From Actinocrinis sp046724665 (GTDB lineage: Bacteria; Actinomycetota; Actinomycetes; Streptomycetales; Catenulisporaceae): a stretch of DNA of 50,005 bases. Both the position numbers and the translations under genes were made by a program. Below are positions 27,728-34,733 of the stretch, piece after piece (position 1 is the first letter of the stretch; the number at the start of each line of letters is the position of its first letter). The notes beneath the pieces are model-generated. The model was not told the origin of the DNA, made no database searches, and saw nothing but the letters and a program-made list of their open reading frames with translations. The stretch is taken from NCBI GenBank assembly GCA_046724665.1, contig JBKOWZ010000050.1:1-50005 (forward strand). Direction: 5' to 3'.

Positions 27728-28150
27728 CTACCGCCTGGGTTTCGTGTTTGCAAGTTTGCCCGACATTGCGTTCTCCGGCTCGACACGGAGCCATACGCCT
27801 CTTGGCGGTACGGGCTGAAGGAGGAGTTCGCGGCGAAGCGACTGTCGCAGATCTTCGAGCAGAAGCGTTGGGTTACCCCCGTCAGCGCCTGCGTACGCTC
27901 GTGCGAACTCTTCAGCTAGCACTAGTTGGGCGGGCGAGCCGAGGAGCATGACATCTCCATAGGCAGCTTCGAGGGCGCGTGCGTTGTCAGCTGTCATCGG
28001 ACGATTGACTACTTGTTCAAGCCGCCTGTAAGCATCGAGGAGATACGTGATTCGGGTATTGCGACGCACCGCGCGACGAGCCTGGTACTGAGTGATGATC
28101 CAGCCGCTTACGGCGATAACGGCAGTCGTGACGAGCCCCCACATCTGCAT
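27728..28150 (-). CDS. Membrane-anchored hypothetical protein
   Basis: A 140-residue protein: one N-terminal helix (WGLVTTAVIAVSGWIITQYQ), an Arg-rich juncture, then a helical cytosolic region with the sequence RITYLLDAYRRLEQVVN and ALEAAYGDVMLLGSPAQLVL. Several actinobacteria carry this arrangement of anchor plus LLDAYRRLE-type helix, function unknown. It is short but internally consistent, so probably intact. It lies in the low-gene-density part of the island. Confidence 0.7.
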   Translation of the reverse strand: MQMWGLVTTAVIAVSGWIITQYQARRAVRRNTRITYLLDAYRRLEQVVNRPMTADNARALEAAYGDVMLLGSPAQLVLAEEFARAYAGADGGNPTLLLEDLRQSLRRELLLQPVPPRGVWLRVEPENAMSGKLANTKPRR

Positions 28151-28419
28151 GGCTAGACACTAGTCTTTGGTGCAGCGCTGGTCAGTCAATTCGCGAACTT
28201 GGACGTCTGTGTCCAGGCTCTTCGTCCCGAACTTGTGGCATCAGTACCCTAAATTGGGGCATATGTATCCGGAATTGGTCGGTGGCAAACGCATCGGGGC
28301 TGTTCTTCGGTTGCTGTACTGCGCTGCTGTACCGCCTGAAGGACTCGGCTGTGGCTCGCGTGCGTCAACCAAGAACAACGGCCCGCCGAAGTGAGCCGTT
28401 GGTTTCCATTGGTCCCCGA

Positions 28420-28563
28420 TCAGCCCTCGGCGTTAACCCACTCGATCGTGTAGACGTGCTCGGCCCGGATCACCAGGACGGGCTTGATCTCCGATTCCGT
28501 GAACTTGCTCTCGAAGAACCGGACGTATCCGTCCTCGATCTTGTAGCACTCGGCCTGCCGCAT
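28420..28563 (-). CDS. Small hypothetical protein (47 aa), possibly a gene end
   Basis: Codons read as a compact beta-rich peptide: CYKIEDGYVRFFESKF, KPVLVIRAEHVYTIEWV. Third-position bias is strong, arguing that it is or was coding. No ribosome site precedes the ATG and the frame is closed by a TAG just upstream, so it may be the intact end of a longer gene that lost its front. No family is assigned. Confidence 0.45.
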   Translation of the reverse strand: MRQAECYKIEDGYVRFFESKFTESEIKPVLVIRAEHVYTIEWVNAEG

Positions 28564-29071
28564 GGCCGGGGCGCTTCGCTATGCAGGGGCCCGGGGTGCG
28601 GGTTCGAGCTGCGTAGCCCAGATCTTTACTGGCTCGTGGAAGGACACGGTCGCGTTCGTCGCGATCGACAGGTGCATGGTGTTCAAGCCTGCCGTTCGCC
28701 AAGCGCTGCCGCGCGGGATCTAACGCCTATTGAGGTGACTCGCGTCCAGTTACTGGTGCCGGCTGCTGCCTCCACATACTGGTATCCGCCGGATCGTTGA
28801 TAGGCGGCACCCCGCGTTGTTAACCAATCAATACCGAACAACAGAGCATTGACCGGCCGCGCACCGAAACCTAACCTCGAGCTGACCGAAGGAATTCGGG
28901 AGCTGCTTTAGCGGGGGGACCGTGTGGCCGCGCCATTGCCTGCGCCGACGACAGTTGATCCCCGATCGGCGTCACCGGCGGCATCACGAAGTCGCGCCGC
29001 AGCTACGTGCCGCCGTCCGCAACCAGGGTGCATTGCGCGTACCTCATACACCACCTACACGGAGGCTCTAC
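28564..29071. other. Gap before secreted-protein gene
   Basis: I see no intact gene in these 508 bases. A plus-strand frame ending in IFTGSWKDTVAFVAIDR then VFKPAVRQALPRGI and a stop (28732-28734) has no start and may be a gene remnant. The right end, 28800-29060, is the promoter region of the next gene. Confidence 0.4.
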
Positions 29072-29515
29072 ATGAAACGCACCATCTCAGCGATCGCAGC
29101 GGCCGGTGCCCTGGGCGCCGCGCTCATCGGGTCGGCGCCCGCGGCGCAGGCCGGGGCGAGTTGCAGCCTCGGCTGCTCGCAGACGTACAACGACACGGGC
29201 ATCTACATGACCGCGTTCAAGAACTGGTGCTGGGGCGGCGGCACGGGCGACTACTCGTACACCAAGCCGACCTGCTCGTCCGACGGCGTCGCCGAGCGCT
29301 TCATCGGGGTCTCCGCGTACAGCCACACGCCGCTGAACGAAGACTGGGACGGATTCCAGGTCGACGGGGGCTGGTGCTACAGGGTCCACTTCGACATCAC
29401 CCTGGCCCCAGACTGGGACTGGACGTACAACGCGACAGATGGCAGGACGATCTGGGTCAAGGTGGCCAACAACGCTGCTGCCCACATCACTTCGCAGACC
29501 TACGGGCACTGCTGA
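29072..29515 (+). CDS. Small secreted protein with six cysteines
   Basis: A 147-residue exported protein. Signal peptide: MKRTISAIAAAGALGAALIG then cleavage near PAAQA (about residue 27). The mature part has six Cys (SCSLGCS, NWCWGG, PTCSS, GWCYR, GHC at the end), which could make three disulfides, and many Trp, Tyr and Thr with strand-like alternation. It may be a small beta-structure effector or surface protein; no family is recognised. GGAGG (29061-29065) is 6 bases before the ATG. It sits inside the island but has host-like base use. Confidence 0.75.
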   Translation: MKRTISAIAAAGALGAALIGSAPAAQAGASCSLGCSQTYNDTGIYMTAFKNWCWGGGTGDYSYTKPTCSSDGVAERFIGVSAYSHTPLNEDWDGFQVDGGWCYRVHFDITLAPDWDWTYNATDGRTIWVKVANNAAAHITSQTYGHC

Positions 29516-29547
29516 CGGCACTGGGAGTCACGGTCCGGACATGACGA

Positions 29548-29584
29548 AGCCGCCCCCGCTCTTGGCTAGAAAGCGGGGGCGGCT
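29548..29584 (+). terminator. Hairpin terminator after secreted-protein gene
   Basis: Perfect 13-base arms AGCCGCCCCCGCT (29548-29560) and AGCGGGGGCGGCT (29572-29584) with an 11-base loop, 33 bases after the stop. Confidence 0.85.
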
Positions 29585-29694
29585 CGGTCAGCCGGCGGTG
29601 AATCCGGTGGGGCCGGAGGGATATTGGACGGGGAGCCGGGTGGGATAGGAAAGTGCACGCGGAACGCGGTCTCCTTGTTCTGCGCCTTCTGCGC

Positions 29695-29859
29695 CTAGCC
29701 TTCCTGGTCCTCCTGTCGGTCGCCGAGTTCGACGCCGAGCACATAGCCACCTGGTTGGGGGAACTGGATCTCGACGTTCATGGCGAGCACGCTGCGGAAG
29801 TCTGTTCCCGGCACGGTGCCCGGCGGCCGGCCTGCCTCTCGCGCGAAACGCGACGCGAC
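29695..29859 (-). pseudogene. 3'-end remnant of a DUF6941-like gene
   Basis: Fifty-four codons before a TAG read AGRPPGTVPGTDFRSVLAMN then VEIQFPQPGGYVLGVELG. This resembles the end of DUF6941-type proteins, which have a GRPPG-PPGTP region and a final PPGxYVxxLEID strand. Everything upstream is missing, replaced by sequence belonging to the integrase remnant on the other strand. It marks a junction near 29,860-29,920. Confidence 0.4.
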
Positions 29860-29919
29860 GCCGGCGCCTCCGCTACAGTGACGACATGCTCCCCGCAGGC
29901 GGGGATGATCCACAGGTAG

Positions 29920-30846
29920 TATCGCAACCACCTCGGCCCTGCATTCGGCTCCAAGGCGCTGCGTGATTTCGACGGACTGGCGGTCGACGCCTTCGCCAAA
30001 CAGCTCGCGAAAAGGCGTGCACCCAACACGGTGACCGGCGTGATGCTGGTGCTGCGGATGCTGATGGCCGACGCTGTGCACGATCGGCGAATCATCTCCA
30101 GCCCGGTGCGTCCGCACCGCCGCCGGGGAAAGCGCAAAGCGCCGGACGTGCGTACCCGCAAGGGGATCGCCGTCGAACTGGAAGCCGTGCAGGCGATCCA
30201 CGCCAGGCTCCCGCGCGCCGAGTCCATCATGACCCTGGTCGCCGCGTTCACCGGGATGCGCTGGGGCGAGGTCGCCGGCATGCGCTGCAAGTACCTTGCG
30301 CTGCTGCTCGACATGCCAGGCGGTCCGGCCGGCTATTACATCGTCGATCCGGACGAGCGCGCCCTGCAGGAGAGCGCCACGCGAGGCCTGTACTTCGGGC
30401 CTCCGAAGGGCGCGAAGGGCCGCACGATCGAACTGCCGCTATTCCTGGTCGAATTGCTCGCGGCCTACGTGGGCACTCTGCCGAAAGGGCAGCAGTTGCT
30501 GTTCTCGGACCGCGACGGGGGACCGTGGCGGCGGTCGAACTTCAGCCGCCGGTTGTGGCGTCCGGCCTGCGACGGCTGGCCGGCGCAGCCGACGGTGCGC
30601 GGGCACCAGGCGCGCGAGGCCGCGCCGGCGATCGTCAAGGCGCTGCGGTTCCACGACTTGCGGCGCACGCATGATACGTGGTTGAGCGAGGACAAGATCG
30701 AGAAGATCGCGCGGGACGAGCGACTCGGCCATGCGACCTCCGGCATGGAGGGGACGTACAACCACGCGACGCCAGCGATGCGCGCGGAGATCCTCAGAGT
30801 GCTCCAGGCGCGGTGGGAGAGGTACTGGGCGACTGTGGAGTTGTGA
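29920..30846 (+). pseudogene. Tyrosine integrase, N-terminally truncated remnant
   Basis: The frame is open from a TAG at 29917-29919 to 30846. It begins inside the core-binding domain (YRNHLGPAFGSKALRDFDGL, then LAKRRAPNTV) and contains the catalytic domain with AAFTGMRWGEVAGM (catalytic Arg), RFHDLRRTH (HxxR) and a final LGHATSGMEGTYNHA (Tyr). The first third of a normal integrase is lost and no proper start exists; GTG 30022 could start only a partial protein. Catalytic residues look intact but binding to arm sites would be lost. It points at the tRNA-Val gene 82 bases downstream, the classical attachment target. Confidence 0.75.
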
Positions 30847-30873
30847 TCGTCTCCCATTTTTCTCCCAAACAAT

Positions 30874-30915
30874 CACCTGAGCCCCCTTCTCGATCTTTAG
30901 AAGGGAGCTCAGGTG
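30874..30915. terminator. Bidirectional hairpin between integrase remnant and tRNA-Val
   Basis: CACCTGAGC...CCTTCT (30874-30890) pairs with AGAAGGGAGCTCAGGTG (30899-30915), with one bulged position and an 8-base loop. It could end both the integrase transcript and the tRNA transcript. Confidence 0.75.
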
Positions 30916-30928
30916 CTGCTCAGAAGGG

Positions 30929-31000
30929 TGGGCACAGACGGTTTCGAACCGCCGACCTCTGCTTTGTAAGAGCAGCGCTCTACCGCTGAGCTATGTGCCC
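30929..31000 (-). tRNA. tRNA-Val (anticodon TAC)
   Basis: The minus strand folds as a cloverleaf: acceptor arm GGGCACA (31000-30994) with TGTGCCC (30936-30930), D arm GCTC/GAGC, anticodon arm CTGCT-CTTACAA-AGCAG with anticodon TAC, and T arm GGCGG-TTCGAAA-CCGTC. The discriminator base is A and CCA is not encoded. Its 3' end faces the integrase remnant, so it is the likely integration site of the island. Confidence 0.93.
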
Positions 31001-31113
31001 GTGGGCCGAGAGCCTATCCGCCCGAGCGGGGGCACTCAAAACTGAGCGCGGAGCTGAGGGGCGGGCGGGGCGGAGTGGTGGGGCGCGGGGAACGCGGTGG
31101 GGTCCGGGCGGGC

Positions 31114-31821
31114 CTACAGGTAGGTCTTTCCCGGGGCGGGGCCCCAGCGCAGGCCCCAGTTGTAGGCCCTGTCGATCTCGCTCTGGTAGCCGGAGAAGTA
31201 GCGCAGTTCGCGGTGCACGACGATTTCGGGGCCGTGGCGACGGATCTGGGCGACGGCGCAGCTGCGGGTGCGGGTGGGCGTTGCGGGGGTGCCTTCGAGG
31301 CGGATCTCCAGGGCGGGGCCGGCGGTGGGGTAGATCGTCACGGCGGCGCCGACGCGGGTGAGGTCTTCGGTGCCGCCGGCCACCATGACGAAGACCAGGA
31401 TGCGCTGGAAGTGCGCGCTCTGGTCCATGTTGATGAAGATGTTCTCGCCGGTGGACGAGCCCATCCGGTCATCGCGGTCCAGGCGGATGTAGGGGGCGCG
31501 GGCGTAGTCGCCGTCGCGTCGGCCGACCGCCTGGATGACGCCGCGCTCGCCGTCGGTGAATTGGTACAGGCAGCCGAGGTCCAGGTCCACGCCGCGGTTC
31601 GAGTCCAGGCTGGGGGCGTCGGCACGGCGCGCCGCGAGCAGCCCGCGGCGGCCGAGGCCGCGGCCTCCGCCGCTGTTGGCCGCCTGGTTCCAGCGCAGGT
31701 TGACGCGCAGGGTGCCGACGATCGCGCCGTGTTGGGTGAGTGACACCTCGTTCGTCGCGGTGGACATGCCGATTCGGCTGAACGGTGCCTCGCCGCCGCC
31801 CGACCAGTCGATCCCCGCCAT
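31114..31821 (-). CDS. TerD-family protein
   Basis: A 235-residue cytoplasmic beta-sandwich protein of the TerD/CABP1 family, which bind calcium and are tied to tellurite-type stress and phage resistance. Evidence: the motif VDLDLGCLYQFTDGERGVIQ and GSSTGENIFIN (calcium-loop region), then an ILVFVMVAGG core strand. The N-terminal part (GMSTATNEVSLTQ) is a standard strand. Gene order TerD, peroxiredoxin, DUF3052, aceE repeats the layout known in Streptomyces. A second Ter-type set (vWA, PP2C, kinase-like) lies about 6 kb away. Confidence 0.9.
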   Translation of the reverse strand: MAGIDWSGGGEAPFSRIGMSTATNEVSLTQHGAIVGTLRVNLRWNQAANSGGGRGLGRRGLLAARRADAPSLDSNRGVDLDLGCLYQFTDGERGVIQAVGRRDGDYARAPYIRLDRDDRMGSSTGENIFINMDQSAHFQRILVFVMVAGGTEDLTRVGAAVTIYPTAGPALEIRLEGTPATPTRTRSCAVAQIRRHGPEIVVHRELRYFSGYQSEIDRAYNWGLRWGPAPGKTYL

Positions 31822-31991
31822 CAGAGTCCCCCTTCATCAGTCAATGCTGAAGGAAATCAGTATCGCGCTTCGCGGCGGACGGCGGCAGTGGAGTGCGGGA
31901 AACGTTGGTCGGCGCATACGCGATGTGCACGCTCCCATCGAAGCGGGGATTGACAAGGCGGTTTGCGGATGCGCGGTGCGCTTGATGGTCG

Positions 31992-32528
31992 TCAGCGTGA
32001 CGTAGGCGACGTGGGTGGCACGGTTGAGGCAGATTGCGTGAGGGCGCTGAAGTAGTCGCCGAGTGGGCGTGGCTCGCTGATCGGATTGACGACCGACCAT
32101 CGGATGCTTCTGTCTTGATCGATCAAGAACGAGCCGCGACGTGCACAACCTCTGGATTCGTCGAACACCCCGTAGGCGCGGGCGACGGCGCCGTGCGGCC
32201 AGAAGTCCGACAGCAAGGGAAAGCCGAAGCCTTCCTGCTCGGCGTACACGCGCAGGGCATACATCGGGTCGCAGGAGACGGCGAGCAGGCTGGTCTTGAG
32301 CTTGTCGAATTCGGGAAGCGCCGACTGCAATTCGCGCAGTTCTCCGCCGCAGATCCGGGAGAACGCGAAGGGATAGAAGACCAGGAGGGTGGTGGGGTGG
32401 CGGGAGAGGTGCTCGGTGAGTGAGTGCTCGACGCCGTGCTGGTCGGGGAGGGTGAAGTCGGGCGCGGGGAGGTAGGCGGAGGTGCCGACGAGGGTGGAGG
32501 TCGGGGTGGTGGGAGTGGGTTTAGACAT
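31992..32528 (-). CDS. AhpE-like peroxiredoxin
   Basis: A 178-residue thioredoxin-fold peroxidase that reduces hydroperoxides. The fold starts with APDFTLPDQHGVEHSL; LLVFYPFAFSRICGGELREL holds the peroxidatic Cys (position of PxxxT/SxxC), and SCDPMYALRVYAEQEGFGFP is the following helix-strand pair. In AhpE-type one-Cys enzymes the resolving thiol is external; additional Cys residues here (SCDP, GCARRG) might act. It lies between the TerD and DUF3052 genes, all on the minus strand. Confidence 0.9.
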   Translation of the reverse strand: MSKPTPTTPTSTLVGTSAYLPAPDFTLPDQHGVEHSLTEHLSRHPTTLLVFYPFAFSRICGGELRELQSALPEFDKLKTSLLAVSCDPMYALRVYAEQEGFGFPLLSDFWPHGAVARAYGVFDESRGCARRGSFLIDQDRSIRWSVVNPISEPRPLGDYFSALTQSASTVPPTSPTSR

Positions 32529-32975
32529 GGGTGTGAATGAGGTTAGGCGCGGAGGGGCTGTGGAGTGGGGATGCGGTGGGACTTGGTGGATCGTACGGAA
32601 TCAGCCGGACACGTGGGGCTAGTTGGGTATGCGGGGCTTGCGGAGGTAATGGGGCGTGTGCGGTCATCGGAAGCCGCGGGGTCGTGGGGTGGGTGTTCGG
32701 GGGGCGCTGAGGGCTGCGGCTGGGAGGCTCTTGAGGGGCGTACGCGTCTGGCGGTAGCGGTACCAGCAGCGGCGAGAGTGGGAGCGGTGGCGTGGGGGTG
32801 AGAGCGAGGGTGAGCACGGGAGCGGGTGTGCGGCGTGTGGCGGAGTGTGGGAGGGATGGCGGCGCGGGGTCAGCGTGCAGCGCGTGGCGAGATGTGGGGA
32901 CGTGGAAGGACGACGGGCGCGAGGTGAGGGGCGCGGGGTGCGTGCGCCGCGGCGTGCGCGGGGGCTGCCGCTGGG
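32529..32975. other. Gap with strong strand asymmetry
   Basis: No gene is supported in these 447 bases. The plus strand is G-rich with few C and the minus strand reads as Pro/Arg/Thr/Ser in one open frame, which is a composition artefact. It contains the peroxiredoxin promoter near 32,530-32,600. G-runs (for example about 32,530-32,560 and 32,830-32,960) could form non-B DNA. Confidence 0.5.
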
Positions 32976-33452
32976 TCACCGCTTCCCGGCTCGGGCGCGG
33001 GGCGCCACCAGCCGGGTTCCGGCCCAGTCGCGGCCTGCGGAGACCGAGCTGGTCTGGGACAGGCCCGCAGTGGGCGCGGCCTCGCCGATGTCGCTCGGCT
33101 CGATGTGGCCGGGGCGTCCGGCCTTCGGGGTCAGCAGCCAGATGTGGCCGCCGTCGGCGAGCGGGGTGAGCGCGTCCATCAGGACGTCCACCAGGTCGCC
33201 GTCGTCCTCCCGGTACCACAGCAGGACGGCGTCCACGACGTCTTCGTAGTCCTCATCGACCAGTTCGGAACCGGTCAGGGCCTCGATCGCGTCCCGCAGC
33301 GCCTCGTCGCTGTCCTCGTCGTAGCCGATCTCCTGGACCACCTGCCCCGGGGTGAAACCCAGCCGGGCCGCGGCCTGCGTGTCGACGGACGCCGCCGGCG
33401 CCGAGTCGGGCAAGACCTGTGCAGGATCCGCGTGGTCCGCGGTCGCGCTCAC
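32976..33452 (-). CDS. DUF3052 family protein
   Basis: A 158-residue conserved actinobacterial protein. The DUF3052 body includes ARLGFTPGQVVQEIGYDEDS, ELVDEDYEDVVDAVLLWY and GGHIWLLTPKAGRPGHIEP, and ends with a SQTSSVSAGRDWAGTRL tail. Family members usually sit next to aceE; the function is not established. A stop-to-start gap of 447 bases separates it from the peroxiredoxin, so it probably has its own promoter. Confidence 0.9.
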   Translation of the reverse strand: MSATADHADPAQVLPDSAPAASVDTQAAARLGFTPGQVVQEIGYDEDSDEALRDAIEALTGSELVDEDYEDVVDAVLLWYREDDGDLVDVLMDALTPLADGGHIWLLTPKAGRPGHIEPSDIGEAAPTAGLSQTSSVSAGRDWAGTRLVAPRARAGKR

Positions 33453-33799
33453 TTAGCTTCCCTCCATTTTCGGGCTCGGGGCCCGGTGCGGGTCCCGAGT
33501 GGGTTCATCTTCGGTCTTCTGTCTGTAGTCCACACGTGCCGCGCCCCCCGCGCAAGTACCCTGCACCCTTCTGTGGATATCCGGGCCGGGATGGCGCTCA
33601 GCGACGGTGACGGAGTCAGGTCGCGGTGGAGTCGAGTGTGCCCTGCTGGGGGCTGTACGGGGGCGGCGCGCCGCCGCGGGGGGGCCCGCCGCGGTGTCGT
33701 TGCCGGACCGGGCAGTGCGCCGGATCGGTCAGTCTGCTGGACTGCTGGACTGGCCGGTGCCGGTTCCTGCCTGCCTGCCTTCGGTTCGGGCCTACGGGG
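33453..33799. other. Gap before DUF1918 gene
   Basis: I see no gene in 347 bases. The DUF3052 promoter must be at the left end (about 33,460-33,560). A short G-rich stretch lies near 33,655-33,700. Confidence 0.5.
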
Positions 33800-34057
33800 C
33801 TACCAGCCGACGCGGGTGTGTACCCGCCTGTTAGGTCGTACGCCCCGCGACGAGGTGTGCGACGGGGTACTGGTCGTACTCGGCTCGACTATCGCGTCAG
33901 GGCCGGGGAACACCAGGCTGGTGTGGCCGTCCGGGTATTCGACCAGGTAGGGCGGCGCGCCGTTGGCGCCGCGGATCTCGATGATCCGGCCGTACTGGTC
34001 TTCCGAACCGATGTGGTTGGTATGGATGTGGAGCCTGTCGCCGATGGATGCACGCAT
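33800..34057 (-). CDS. DUF1918 domain protein
   Basis: An 85-residue protein whose first 60 residues form the DUF1918 domain: MRASIGDRLHIHTNHIG, then GRIIEIRGANGAPPYLV and GHTSLVFPGPDAIV, a five-strand SH3-like barrel found in many actinobacteria as a small stand-alone protein. The last 25 residues are Thr/Ser/Arg-rich without structure. The function is unknown. It diverges from aceE across a 676-base gap. Confidence 0.85.
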   Translation of the reverse strand: MRASIGDRLHIHTNHIGSEDQYGRIIEIRGANGAPPYLVEYPDGHTSLVFPGPDAIVEPSTTSTPSHTSSRGVRPNRRVHTRVGW

Positions 34058-34733
34058 TCGAGCCGCCTCTCGCTGCGCAACGGGGTGATGAGGGTGGAAT
34101 CGGAGGGATAGGTGCCTTTCTCGCAGTCTCGGAGGCGTGGTTTACGGACGGGGGACGTCCGGTTACGCCACCGCTACGTACTGCCTTGCATTCCACCTCG
34201 AAATTTCGCCGTTGCCAACCGGTCGTGGGTCCCGTTGCTGGATTCGGGCGACCCGGGCGGCGTCCTCGCTGGACAACGGGCCGGGCCGGGCAGCGTCCCA
34301 CGGATGCGCGGACGTCCGATCATCGGACTGAACGCCACTGCGGGTGGGGTTATGGGGCCCGATCTGGCTGGAATCGTCATGGTTACTGCCGAGTAGAGAT
34401 GACGCCGCACCCTCCGGCATAAGACGATGAGAGGAACTGTGCGAGACCCCTCGGGCGCCGCTCGAGCGTGCGCGGTCTCCTAGGGCTGGATAGTGGTGTC
34501 GGATCAGGTCGCGGCGCATGGCGCGTACGATCGCAGGGCGGAGGGTCAATCCTCGTGCCAGGCGTACGCGGACGGTCAGGGCAATGTGGCGACTTGCGCG
34601 ACAGGTGACGCGACCCCGACGTTACGTATCAAGTCGCCCTAGCGATACAGCCGAGGCCGGCGTCGCCCTCCCGCCTCCGCGCCATAAGCGCGGGACGGCC
34701 GTACGGCGCCCCAAGACGAAGTGAAGGACGAGC
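34058..34733. promoter_or_regulatory. Divergent intergenic region upstream of aceE
   Basis: This 676-base stretch separates DUF1918 and aceE and has no convincing gene. It contains a perfect 9-base inverted repeat, GGCGACTTG (34588-34596) and CAAGTCGCC (34630-34638), spaced by 33 bases and ending 95 bases before the aceE start. This could be a leader hairpin or an operator. The aceE ribosome site (GAAGGA) lies 5-10 bases before GTG 34734. Confidence 0.4.

Noticed and set aside
30031..30846. An intact tyrosine integrase starting at ATG 30031
   Set aside because: The frame is homologous upstream of that codon to the core-binding domain and begins mid-domain, so the gene is truncated.
32521..33219. 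A 232-codon Pro-rich frame between peroxiredoxin and DUF3052
   Set aside because: It crosses the DUF3052 coding region out of frame and is Pro/Arg/Thr/Ser-rich from strand asymmetry.
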